Shown: positions 33,738 to 45,479 of the stretch, piece by piece
How positions within the stretch are numbered: position 1 is the first letter of the stretch
How the letters are laid out: every line of letters begins with the position of its first letter
From: Cordia subcordata
Taxonomy: Eukaryota > Streptophyta > Magnoliopsida > Boraginales > Cordiaceae
NCBI GenBank assembly: GCA_028554755.1
Contig: JAPTOF010000019.1
Span: 9,001,501 to 9,065,500 of the forward strand
Reading direction: 5' to 3'
Length of the DNA stretch: 64,000 nucleotides
Notes under the pieces: model-generated
What the model saw: only the letters and a program-made list of their open reading frames with translations
Databases searched by the model: none
Told to the model about the DNA's origin: nothing
Translations under genes and position numbers: made by a program

Positions 33738-34839
33738 CTTAGTCAGTGAATGCACAGAGATTGAAAAAGGACAGCTTGTAGTTGGAGTAAGAATTCCTTG
33801 TTTGCTTGATACTGCAAATCTAATATTATTATTGACAAAAAGTGAGTATTTATATTGAGAATCTGTAAATTATATCATTTTTTTTCACTACTATACTACC
33901 TTAACTATTTTATAACAAGGAGGGTAAAATGTATATTATCCTCCTATGATTTTTGTAACTAGTTTAATTATTACCCTCTTATATTTTAAAACTTACCACA
34001 TTACTCCCTGTGCTTTTTAAAAGGTAACACATAATATTCTACTTTTACGTTTTTCATTTAAATTAACTTTTTATATATCATAAATATCTTTTCTTGTATC
34101 TATGGACATTGAAACATGTAATGTTTATATATTTTTCACAAAAGTACATAAATTTTTAGCTAATGATGACTAGATAACAATATATATATATATAAAAGAT
34201 GATATGTGGCTTTTTAAAAAGTATAAAAGGGTAACGTAATAAGTTTTTAAAAACATAGGGGGTAATACACTAACTAGACAAACCATGAGGGGTGGTCAAC
34301 AAATTAGATAAATCACATGGAGTTAATACATTACCTTTTAAAAAACATAGAAGAATAGTGTGGTAAATTTTAAAATACAAGGAAGTGATCAGCTAATTAC
34401 ACAAATCACATAAGAAGGAATAACATCATTTTACCCTTAAAAAATTACTAAATATGGAGCTCTTCTCTTTCTCTATCCCTCTTTCTCTTAACATTCTCAG
34501 TTTTGACAAACATAGGAAAAGTGTATACAGTATACGTGTGCACATATATATCCAAACATATACATATACATACATATATATATATATATTTATGTAAATG
34601 TTTATGTGTCTATATATATGTAGAAGATATTAAAAGGAAAGATTGATAAAGATGACAAGACAATAAGTCAACTTTATATGACAACAAGTGAAGCAAGTGT
34701 ATATGATATCTATCTGCCTTAAGAATCTAAACTATATTTTATAGAAGTACTTGTGCACATCACTTTCGAGATTTTTAAACATATAACTCACATGTTTAGA
34801 AAATGTCATACAAGAGTTGTCAACCTAACACAAGAGAGC

Positions 34840-35300
34840 TACGTTGTGAACATTTATGATGACACTTGCAAATATTTTACGAATAAATATCATAGCATAT
34901 AATATATAACTCATGAATACGTATGGATGTATTTAAGAGTTCTGAATATATAGTATAAGTTTTATTAATAAATTCCATAAAACTTGTGAACTTTCATTTG
35001 AGAACTTATGACTAAAAACTTATGAACATAGAATTTAACATTCGTGAATATATAATATAAAGCTTGTGAATATATAACGTGACACCTGCAAACTTTTAGT
35101 AAATTTATATTGTAAAACTTGTGAGTATACAATTTAAATTGTGTGAACATACAGTTAAATAATTGTGAACATTTAAAATTCATGAATGTTTAGTATAAAA
35201 TTTGTCAACATTCTCTTGTGAACAGAAAACATAACATTCGTTAATATATGCTATTGAACTTGCCAACATATTACTGGAGGAGTAAACATATAGTTTAAAA
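34840..35300. repeat. Degenerate AACTTGTGAACATATA-type array (U2)
   Basis: About 20 loosely spaced copies of (A)ACTTGTGAA(C/T)ATATA words, without a fixed period. The same array occurs in U3 at 50690-51140. No coding function. Confidence 0.7.
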
Positions 35301-35415
35301 CGTGCAAGGAATGCACCATGCTTGGATGGCTTATCACGCTAGAAGGAAGAGATAAGAATGGAATTAGGAGATAATTCAAGTAATTGAGACTATTTTATTA
35401 AGGAGTGAGGCCCAT

Positions 35416-35526
35416 GGGGGATGGGGGGGTTGGGTTGGGTTGGGTTGGGGTGCGGTGGGGGAAGAAGGCCCATGGCGGATGGAGGTTGGGTTCGGTTGGG
35501 GTGGGGGAAGTTGGGGGGGGGGGGGA
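35416..35526 (+). repeat. G-rich tract (GGGTT)n with G-quadruplex potential, U2
   Basis: Contains GGGTT repeated about four times, then GGGG blocks, and ends in a run of about 13 G (about 35513-35525). Many runs of three or more G are close together on the + strand. Confidence 0.85.
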
Positions 35527-36096
35527 AGAAAAGATGGAAGAAACAAGAAAAACAAAAATTAGATAGAAAAGAAACAAAGAAAGACAGAGAGAGTACCATC
35601 ATCTTGTCCAGCTTTAATTAAATGTATAGAGTTGTAGTCTAGAAATTTATAGATATGGCAACTTAAAGTGTGCAATATTAGTTATTATTGGATGAAAAAT
35701 TTTGCATTAATAAAAAGTTTAATATAATTCCAAGAGTTTTAAGTATTACTCATGCACACTAAATATACAATCAAAAGAGGTACAATCTGGAATATAAATA
35801 AAAAGAATCAGATAACATAAAAGTGTTACCAGAACTAGCAGTATGGTTGAAATTAAGAGAAGATCACATGCATGATGCAACTAGCTACTATTACTGAAGT
35901 AATTAAACTACTAAGTGAATGTTTAAAATCATAGGTTAATAATGACATAGTGATGTAAACAATTAAAAATTTGACTTGACAAATTAATTAATGATTTCAT
36001 TTCTACTGCACGCGTACGACGTACTTAAAGTTTCTTTTTAAAATGCAATCACAAAGTTAATGGAATCTACGAGAGCCAAGTTGCATCGGTGGTTGA

Positions 36097-36316
36097 TGCT
36101 TGTTTGAATTGACTTTTTTTATGAAAAAGTATATTTTTTAACAAGTACCACTCTTTTGTAATAATTATTTAAATTGAATTTAGAAAAACATTAAAATTCT
36201 AAAAATATTCGATTTTAATTTTTTCTAAAAACAAAAAAAATTAACTTAAAAAAAAAAGACACTTTCTTTAAAAGTATAAAAAAATGCTTTTACAGAAAAG
36301 TCGATTCAAGCCACCC
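36097..36316. mobile_element. Tourist-like MITE, U2 copy
   Basis: Ends TGCTTGTTTGAATTGAC and GTCGATTCAAGCCACCC. The orthologous copy at 51940-52160 has clear TTTAA duplications. Confidence 0.65.
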
Positions 36317-36384
36317 TTTAATCTAATGACTGGTACAAATATAGTCGACGATCAATCATCTTTTTGTATGGGAGTAGTTGTTTA

Positions 36385-36840
36385 GGGCTTGTTTGGTATC
36401 ATTGCTTTTTCCGATTTTTTGTTTTTGTTGATCAAAATTTGAAAACAAGTTCGTTTGTTTCTGTTTTCGTTTTCTAGAAAAATAAAAACCAACAACCTGT
36501 TTTTGCAACTTTGATAAACAAGAAAAAGTGGTTTTCTCAAGTTGTGGCAACAGGTTTTCAAAATTTTTATTCACTTTATACTGAATACCTTTTAAAAAAA
36601 TATTTTCAAAATTAATATGGACTCATTAATTTCTTTGAAAAATAATTATTAAAAATAAATTTTTAAAAATATTTTTATAATAAAATTAATTTTATAAAAA
36701 ATAGAAATAATTAAAATATTTTGAAAATATAATTTTAATAAATGAAAATATTTTGAAAATAATTTTAATTTATAAACATTTTAAAATTTTTTTTACAAAT
36801 TAAAAAGAATTTCAATAAATTAAAAATACATTCAAAATTT
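36385..36840. mobile_element. U2-specific insertion starting GGGCTTGTTTGG
   Basis: U2 and U3 agree up to GTATGGGAGTAGTTGTTTAG and then differ. U2 continues with a MITE-like GGGCTTGTTTGGTATC terminus and A/T-rich DNA. A matching right terminus was not found. Confidence 0.5.
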
Positions 36841-37231
36841 AATTGAGGTATATTATTGTACTAGTATGATTGAGGTAATATAATTGAGGTATATTATTGT
36901 ACTAGTATGATTTGTGTTTATTTATTTAAAATTATTTGTATTTGAACATCATTTGTGAGATTTAAAAATAAATATACATTTTAATAGTCTTTAAATACAT
37001 TTTTATATATTCGTTATAACATTGATAATTTGTCCCCCAAATGTTTTGTTCAGCCATTGCACCAAAGCACTAGCACCAACCAAAAATATTAGACTAATCA
37101 GGAAATCTTCACAACCAAATAAACTTCATTTGAGGTTAGATATTGTTAAGTCCTTCATTTGAGGTTAGATATTATTAAGTCTCCAAGAAAAGACTTGGGA
37201 TATAGTCTCCAGGAAAAGACTTGGGGTATAA

Positions 37232-37636
37232 GGCTGGCTCTAATAGATCCCTTAAAATACAAAACCCCTCATATTTAAGGAAATTGTTAGTAATAAAGTG
37301 CTTCAACAGTTCTCTTATTTCATTCCCAAAATTTCAAGTTTTTTTTCCTATCTCTAAAACAAAACACCCATATATAGGGGTTTTTTTCATCTTCTAAACC
37401 AACACCCAAATCCCATCCCTCATCTCCCATAGCTTTAAGACTGCAATATTTTAAAATAGGAGAGCTGTTGGAGTATAATTAAAATAAGAACTTTTTAAAT
37501 TGAGAGTTTTATTTAAAAAAAATAGTGGTTGCTGTTGGAGTAGAACTAGAAATATGGGATCCCAAATTATAAAAAAAATGACTCAAATCACTTAAATTTA
37601 GAAAAAAAATAAAAAAAAAAACTGTTGGAGACAGCC
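37232..37636. mobile_element. Tourist/Harbinger-like MITE (405 bp), block A
   Basis: Ends GGCTGGCTCTAATAGATCC and CTGTTGGAGACAGCC. TAA duplications lie at 37229-37231 and 37637-37639. The same element lies at 53415-53818 in block B. Confidence 0.82.
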
Positions 37637-39719
37637 TAACACAAACACGATAACGTGGAGGAACAAGAAAGAAAAATAAAGAACAAACAAAAAAGAGGGT
37701 CGTGGGGCAAACCCACCAGCCAAAGGCTCGGGTTAGCTTGTGTTTTTTTTGGAACTCTTCTACGAGAAAGGAAAGAGTCTAGAGACTTACAAGAGGCAGA
37801 GAGAAAACTCCGTTTGAATAGAGCTTAAGGTCCCTTCTGTTTTCCAAAAAAAAAAATCTTTTTAGAAAATGTTTTCCAAATTTTCGGAGGTTGGTAGCAT
37901 CGAAAAATAAGTCAATTGAAAAACATTTCCTGGTCAAAGGAATTTTAATTATAAATGGAAGAAAATGTTTTCCAGTGCCCAAGAAGAATAAAACATTTTT
38001 TGTATAGTAATTCCCTTTCTTTCTCTTCCACTAGGCCTACCCACCCCTTTAAAAATAAAAAAAAATAAAAAATATTAAAAAATAAAAAGACTAAAAATTA
38101 GAAAATCAAAAATTTAAAAATTAAATATTTATAAAACTAAAAGATTAAAAATTAAAAACTGAAAAATAAAAAATCTAAAAGTAAAAAAATTAAAAGATTA
38201 AAAAATTAAAAAATAAAATTTTAAATAGTAAAAATTTTAAAATTTTAGGAATTAAAAAACTCAAAATGATTAATAAATTTATAAATTAAAAAAATCTAGA
38301 ATACTAAAATCAAATAAATAATAAATTATAAGTTGCACTTTAAACAGCAATTTTAATCAAACAGATTAACAATTATTTTTTATTCCACAACAATTTTATA
38401 GTTTTTACCGAACAATAAAATAAATTTTTTAACTGCAACAATAATTACAATCGCAATGGCACCAATAATTTCAACGGCAATGCCAAATGGGTCCTAAATG
38501 GTTTGAGACTTTCAAAATTCACGATTCTAACACAATAGCGTCGGCGGCGCTTGCAATCCTAGGCTGAAGGTCAGCACAGTCCTTTCCAATAGAATCGGCG
38601 ATGGCAAATATGTTTATTTCACCTTTGGGATTAACATGTCTATTTTTCACCTTTTTGCAAATCTATTAGTGTTTGACTTAAAAAAAAAAAAGGGTGCAGG
38701 GAGATGACGATAGCGGTGGCGGTAGCAAGGCGACGTTGACCAGAGCAATTTTTTTTTTTTGGGGGAGAATATTGAAGAGAGAAAACTAAAACAAGGGAAG
38801 AGACGGGATAATGAAGAGTGAGAAAGAGAATCGGCCGAGAGATAAAGAAGAGAGAGAAATTTGCAATTTATGTATACGTATGTATATATGTATTGCACGC
38901 ATTAGTGAGTGCAATGCAAGAGTGGTGTATGCTATAATTTACGTTGGTGGGCATACTTTATTGACTTGCCTACTAAATAAAGAACTTTCTCTCCTCTTTC
39001 TTGCTTTAATTAAACTCCACGATGCAGCAGTAGGAGCAATTGACACTAATAGGAGGAACTAGGAAGAGTCTAATAATTAGGATTTAATATTAATACTAAT
39101 TTATTATACGATGATATTAATTAAAGAAACTGTGGATTTAATGGTCACTAGCATAATTTTAAATGCGATATACCGGATATAAATTTTTTTAAAAATTATG
39201 TTTTGTAAAATTTAATTTTAGCAAGTTTTCAATAGTGGGGATGGGAGCAAATTATATCATGGTACTGTAGGATTGTGTTCCTACAGAGTATGGTGTATCC
39301 ACACTTAAAAAAAAAAAAGAAAAAAGAAAACAGACCAGATCTATAGATTTGATCGTGACTCTTTCTCATTCCTCTCCTCTCTGTCTCTCCCCTTCTCTTC
39401 TCTCTTCTTCCTTCTTCTTTAATCAGCATGCCACCACCAAGCCACCATGCCGCGAGCTTCAAGCTCTCTTCGACACCAATTCTCATTGTAGCTTTGCGAT
39501 TCTTATAGTACCTTTAATTGAAGATTTAATTGCTTAAATCTATATTCACCATTAATAGATGCTCAAGCAATTTCAAGCCTTTTAGATCATGATTCATGGC
39601 ACCATCACCATCAAATAAGTCTTCATGCCATCGCCTTGCTCATTGTGTGTGAATATGTGTGTGCGTATGCATGTTCTGTAAGAGTGTGTACAGATGCGTT
39701 TGTGTTTTGTGTCGTGTGT

Positions 39720-40060
39720 GTGAGAGTAGTGAACAAACAGTCGTGAAGTAATAAACAAATATTTAATATATATATGGAAGTCAGTGAATAAATAGTTGTT
39801 AATAAACAAATATTCAGTGAATAAATAGTTGTGGGTAGTGAACAAATAGTTATGATGTAATGAATAAATATTTTATATATATATGAAAGTCAGTGAATAA
39901 ATAGTTTTGGCATTATGAACAAATATTTGATGTATATATAAAAGTTAATGAACAAATAGTTGTGCGATAATGAACAAATAGTCAGTAAACAAATAGTTGT
40001 TGGATACTGAATAAACATTTACTATGTGTGAATAGCAGTGCATGAATAGTAGCATTTACT
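39720..40060. repeat. GTGAACAAATAGTTGTG-type irregular repeat, block A
   Basis: About 15 copies of (A)GTGAA(C/T)AAATA words separated by TTGTGG or ATATATGAAAGTC. Block B (55900-56230) and block C (57795-58180) carry their own versions, and C has a local triplication of TAGTGAACAAATAGTTGTGG. Confidence 0.8.
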
Positions 40061-40548
40061 GTTCACAAGCGTCCTGCTGTTGAGCTGTTTGTTTTTAGCA
40101 TTAATCAAGTTTTTTTTTTTAATGAGAAAGTTGTAGTAATTGAAAACAAAAAACAAATGGCTTTATTTTTTTAAAAAAGAGAAACAAATAATAGAAGAAG
40201 AGTAATGCATTATTAAACTTCTTGGCTTTGAAAAGTCAAATAATTTTGGAAAAAAATGAAATAGACAAATGTTTAATGAGTATTTTTAAATAGACAGATT
40301 AAGAAATATTTTTTTTTTGCATAAATAGAAGTGGAGTGACTCAGAGTTTTTTTTTTTTTGGAGAAAAGAGGAGTTATTATGTCACAAAAATACATAGTAT
40401 TAATTAAAAAAGGTAAAAAAATATTATTTTATAATAAATAAATATATAGATTTACCACAAATTTGGAGGTGATAATTTTATGTTATTTATCTACTATGTA
40501 CATAGTTTCATAATAGTCAATTGAATTTAAAAATTGTTTTGAAAAACA

Positions 40549-40578
40549 CATATATATATATATATGCACACACACATG

Positions 40579-40610
<32 letters not shown>

Positions 40611-40625
40611 TACGTAACCATATAT
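40549..40625. repeat. (AT)n and (CA)n compound microsatellite
   Basis: The AT tract length differs from the block B copy at 56724-56805 even though the surroundings are almost identical. Confidence 0.9.
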
Positions 40626-40796
40626 ATAATTTACCATAAAGAAGGATTTAAATCTAAATTATTTTCTTTTTATAAATGATAATTGCAAAAGTAATTTTGG
40701 AAGGAAAATAACTTGTGATAATGTAACATGACTAAATAAGATATAATGTGCGTGTGTGTATATATATACACTAATTTATTTGATCAAAAAGATAAT

Positions 40797-42599
40797 ATTG
40801 AATTGCGTTAAAAAATTAAATTATAAAATACTTTATAATTGAAAAGATAATGTTCATAAGAAATAAAATCATTTCATGGCTATGACCTTAATTAGTACGA
40901 ATTACTTAATTTTAAACATATAGCTCAATTAAAATATAATATAACTTAATAAAATTAAATTTTGGAGGACAAAATGCACGGGAGGAGAACACTTGGCATT
41001 TTTAAACATAACATGCCTCTCAACACTGCTATTTTTTATGCCTAGAAAATTAACGAGGCTAGGCTTCGAATGCACTAGATTTGTGCTGTTAATTGTTTAA
41101 TGAAATCCTCTTTTTCGCTCAAAAAAATAAAAATGTTGTATGACCATTTCATTGCTGATCTCTCAATGCCTACTTTGAGGAGAGTTAAAAGTGGAAGCTT
41201 TTCTGGTCTTGAGAGCTTAAGTGACACGGTGAGAGAGAGAGAGACAGAGTCCAGATGAGTAAATGCAAGTAGTTTATTAGTTATTACTAAATTGTTTATA
41301 CATTTTTATTGTTTGTAAAATTGGTTTAGGGTGTAGTTAACTAATTTAGCAAGGCTATATTTTACTTGGTTTATTTTAAAATAAAATCTAATCATATATC
41401 CTTATACAACATAAAATATACATTTATAAGGGATCAATTTATAATAAATTTAAGGGCTAAATTCACAAATTTAATTTATCATCTTAAATTATATATTATA
41501 ATAATATTGATTTGATCAAATGAAAGGAGGTCACTTGACCTCCCAAGTTAATATAGCTTCGTAAATGAATATATAGAGAAGAAACGTAAATAAATAATTA
41601 TAGTAATTATAAATAAGAATATATTTTATATTTGTTTTAAGCATGGATTCATACTTTGAACTCCTTGACTATCAACTTAACTATTGATATTATTAAATAT
41701 ACTATTAATGTTATTAAATATATTATTTTTATGTAAGTAACTGAACAATTATTTATTGAAATATTTTCTCTTTTTTTCTCTTTCTTCTATTCTCTCTCTA
41801 GTTTTACCCTTCTCTCTTTTCATAAATAAGAAATTATAAAGTTATATTCTTTTTTCATTCTTAATTTTTTTTATTTCCTTGGTTAAAAACAAAAAAAAAC
41901 AAGTGATGAAGATACACCCGAACATCACAGGGAAATACACGCTCTTCATGAGGAGATGCACTTAATGTAGTTGGTCTCTTATTGCAAAAAGAAAAGAAAA
42001 TAAAAAATAATGATAATATATATTATATGAAAGAAAATACATTTATTTTTAATCAATGTCACATGCCATTATTCTATAATTTTTTTCTGCAAAAAAGATT
42101 AAATCTATCACTTATATTCATCGAAAACTATCTCCTAATCCAAATAGATCCTTTTTTTTTACTTTTTTAATTTAAATATTTTATCCACCGCTCCCGATCA
42201 CTTATAAAAAAAAACATAATAATTACTCAAAACTTACTAAAAATAAATTTTGATAAAATATATTTATATTTTTACTTGTGTAAATTATAAAAATTTACAA
42301 AAATACTTATTTATTCTGTGTATCGGACGATCATACTCTAATTTTTTTTTTCAGAAAAAAGGAAAAAGAAGCCGCCAGTACTGGTTGGTTGATAATTGTG
42401 TCTTAAAAACAGCTTTTTCTTTTTTTCAGAAAAAAAAAAGAAGCTGCCAGTACTGGTTGGTTGATAATTGTGTCTTAAAAATAGCTTTCTCCAATATAAT
42501 TGAGGTAATTAAAGTCAATGATGTTGAATAGAATCCGGAATAGAGTGTGATCTCCACACTCCGCATTTCCACATGTATCAGGTAATTAAAGTTCCAATT
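40797..42599. other. AT-rich U2 tail, non-coding
   Basis: No gene recognised and no counterpart elsewhere in the window. 42342-42485 is a 72-bp tandem duplication containing GCCAGTACTGGTTGGTTGAT. Confidence 0.65.
42342..42485. repeat. 72-bp tandem duplication
   Basis: GAAGCCGCCAGTACTGG at 42368 recurs as GAAGCTGCCAGTACTGG at 42440, with the same TTGATAATTGTGTCTTAAAA tail. Confidence 0.9.
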
Positions 42600-43815
42600 T
42601 AGAGCTTTTCATTTTAAACTTTTTTAACTTCATCTTTTATATAAAACACTTACAAATTTGCAGCAGTGGAGTTTTAGTAAAAAGTGTTACTAAACGGAAG
42701 AAATTAACTTGTTTGACTAACAAGATAATTAAACAAGTCCAACAAAAACGTAACTGTCATTGCGCATAATTGATAACTAATCCACAATCTTAAAGATTAT
42801 GATCCATCATTTGATGATCAGCTTGCTAGATACAATTGCAGTAAATACGTCATATCCTTCTAAGCTTGTTATCATATTTTCTCTTCGTGAGCATGCTTCT
42901 TTTATATTTATCACCAGTTGGTCCTTTTTCTCCGATTAGGACCGATTGTTATTAAAAATAATAAATAAATAGAGTAAAACGCATTTATTCTTTTGTTTTT
43001 TGTGAAAATTGCATTGATTTCACATCCCCGTGATTCAAAAAACATGACGCATTAACCACGCCATTAGTTTATCAATTAGACTTAACCTTGTGCATATGAG
43101 ATGTGCCTAAAAGTGTAATAAAGATTGGTTAGATGGGAAAATATATGTACCAATTTTGAAATTGGGGAAAATATGCATCAATTTTAAAATCAAAAGGGAT
43201 CAAATGTACCATTTTCATGATAGAAAATACACCATTTTATAAGCTATAATTTTACTCCCAGATATATATTTTCCTTGCTTTAAATATAAAGTTTATAATA
43301 TAGAGAAAACAAGCCATTGTAACTTCTCACTTCAACATCAAAATGAGAATTAATCCAACTAACAAGACAAAAAAGAGAAAGAAAAAAAATAAAGAAAGAA
43401 AACAAGATAAATACGTGCATTTTAGTTGGAGTTGTTCATGTTTTGATGTTAAAATGATAGGTTACCGTTAGTTGTTTCTCTATATTATAAATTCTATTTG
43501 AAGCAACAAAAATACATAATTGGTAAAAAAAAAAATGCAGCTTAAAATATGGTATATTTTCTGTTATGGAAATTGTGCAATTTATCTCCTCTAATTTTAA
43601 ATTGGTGTATATTCCCCCTTTATATTTCAAAACAATACATGTTTCGCCATCCGATTAACCCTAGTGACACTTTAGATGTGCCTCATATACACAGACTTAA
43701 ATCTAACAATAAAAGAATGGTGGGCTTAGTGAACAAAGTTTTTCAAACCATAGGAAGTCACCAATGAGTATCAAAAGGTGTTATTAAGAAACATAGGGGT
43801 AAAAAGTATATAAGA

Positions 43816-44324
43816 AAATCGTAAATTATATCATGCATTTGTAGGAGTATAGAGCATGATATATTAGATTATTTGTTTAGTATTTATAAGTTATTTGTCC
43901 AGTAAATTCCACAGAAACATCTGTACATAAAAACATTTATAGATATTTATTCAGTATTCATAAACTGTTTGTCCAGTAAAATCCACAGAAACATCTATAC
44001 ATGAAAATAATGACAAATGTTTATTCAGAATAAAAAGCTATTTATTCAATATTCATAAGTTGTTTGTCTAGTAAAATCTACAGCTCATCACAATATCTAT
44101 TGATAAGTGTAAAATTAACAAATATCTATACATGAAAATAGCCACAGATATTTGTTCAGAATAAAAAAAACTATTTGTTTAGTATTCATAAGTTGTTTGT
44201 TTAATAAAATTCACATATCATCTTTGTTCAGTACTAATAAGCTGTTTGTTCAGTATATTCATAGCCGTAGGTGCACGTTGCATTGTGCACCTGTAGGTAT
44301 ACGATATAAGTTCCTGTAAGAAAG
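43816..44324. mobile_element. U3-specific insertion with GAACAAATA-type repeats and an 8-bp hairpin
   Basis: Absent from U2 at about 21745. It consists of degenerate TTCATAAGTTGTTTGTTCAGT words, the reverse complement of the 39720 family, and ends near a perfect hairpin AGGTGCAC-8-GTGCACCT (44269-44292). Superfamily unknown. Confidence 0.6.
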
Positions 44325-44783
44325 TCCTTTCTAATCGTTTAAATCTTTAAATGATTTGATAAATTTACATAGCATTTTAATTAGTCATTGCTATCATTTA
44401 AAAGCTTAAACTGCTATAACAAAGTTATTATAGTTAACGACGTCTTCAATAACCAAATCGTCAACGTGGCATCAGAGTAAGCGGGGGAGTTTGGTGGTCT
44501 CCAAGTGCATGAATGAGAGAAAAATGATTCTAAGTTCTTATACCATACATAATACATACATACATACATACATATATATATATATGTGTGTGTGTGTGTG
44601 TATATATGAAGTCATAATTGCTTCAGCCTTTAATATTTAAGCACTTAATTCGTTGCCAAATTGTTGATTAAATGCATGGTAGGTGAATCTAACACATTAA
44701 GCGGATGGTTTGTCTCCTAACATATTCTTCTCATCTACACCTAGGTTGACCAATTGCACCATTACGTTGTGATACACACACAC

Positions 44784-44806
44784 ATAGGAATAGGCATAGG
44801 CATAGG
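44784..44806. repeat. GGCATA hexamer array in U3
   Basis: About three to four units, the first reading ATAGGA. The shortest of the three related arrays. Confidence 0.85.
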
Positions 44807-44973
44807 CCATAATATAAGAGTCATAAATATAACTTTGTTAGACTTTGTTGGCTAAACGAACCATTATATAGGCATAACTTGATAGTAACATTCTTGACTT
44901 CAAACCATTAAGGAGAATACAGAATCTAGTGTTGATCTTGACTTCTAATCATTAACGAAGATAAGTGGGGAAT

Positions 44974-45473
44974 TGTTATTGGGAGAAAAATAAACACTAG
45001 TGGTCCTCTTTTAAAAGAAAAAGAAGAAAAATGTAAGGTGTGGCTTGTATTTCAAGATGACCATAGGAATATGAGACCTTAGAGTTTGAGACCTGCTTTA
45101 TTTATTATTCTGCCTTTTTTCTAGTCTTATTACCATATTTTGGAGTATTACTATATTTGTAGTGCTACTATATCTGTTGTATCTTGTACTCTATAAATAG
45201 GAATTTTACCTACTATAGTCGTGTGAGACAAAGAGACAGAGAGGTGAAATAAAAAGCGAGTGACCTTGAGGGTGAGGAGAGCGTGAGGGGCGAGAACACC
45301 CAAGCCCGAGCTCTCTCTCCGTGTGATGTATTCGTTCTTATCATAGTAGAATTCTCTTGTTTGCCCGCTGATGTAGGCTAAAGGCCGAACCACGTTAAAA
45401 ATATTGGTATCCATCATGTTTTTATCTTTCACTATTTTGTAAATCTTCGTTCTAAGCATCCCGATTTCCAACA
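44974..45473 (+). repeat. LTR of an otherwise missing copia-type element (U3 copy)
   Basis: 500 bp from TGTTATTGGG to TTTCCAACA. It has a TATA box near 45191 (CTCTATAAATAGG) and is followed by TTGGTATCAGGGCC, a better tRNA-iMet primer site than in U2. Confidence 0.8.
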
Positions 45474-45479
45474 AATTGG

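Larger units (their letters stand above)
37113..40796. repeat. Near-identical 3.7-kb block A (source copy in U2)
   Basis: Matches 53297-56988 with only scattered substitutions and homopolymer indels, whereas the flanking U2 and U3 DNA differs far more. It contains a Tourist-like MITE, an A-rich tract (38046-38300) and GAACAAATA-type repeats. Short ORFs such as 38811-39062 are conserved between A and B only because the DNA is; no protein family was recognised. Confidence 0.85.
20380..42599. repeat. Segmental repeat unit U2
   Basis: 20521-24520 aligns with U3 42713-46318, 30546-36380 with 46655-52245, and 36840-40796 with 53050-56988. U2-only insertions are a poly(dT)-headed retroposon (21270-21373), a Tourist MITE (22117-22345), a TRIM (23250-23511), a 277-bp tandem duplication, the Tat element (24525-30545), a 153-bp tandem duplication and a MITE at 33062-33737. 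40797-42599 has no counterpart in U3 and no recognised gene. Confidence 0.8.

Noticed and set aside
38811..39062. 83-codon ORF duplicated at 54987-55238 as a conserved gene
   Set aside because: Its identity simply follows the near-identical DNA of blocks A and B. No domain, start context or third-position pattern supports coding.
43816..44324. Helitron
   Set aside because: There is a hairpin but no TC start or CTRR end at the expected distance, and no A/T host dinucleotide pattern could be shown.
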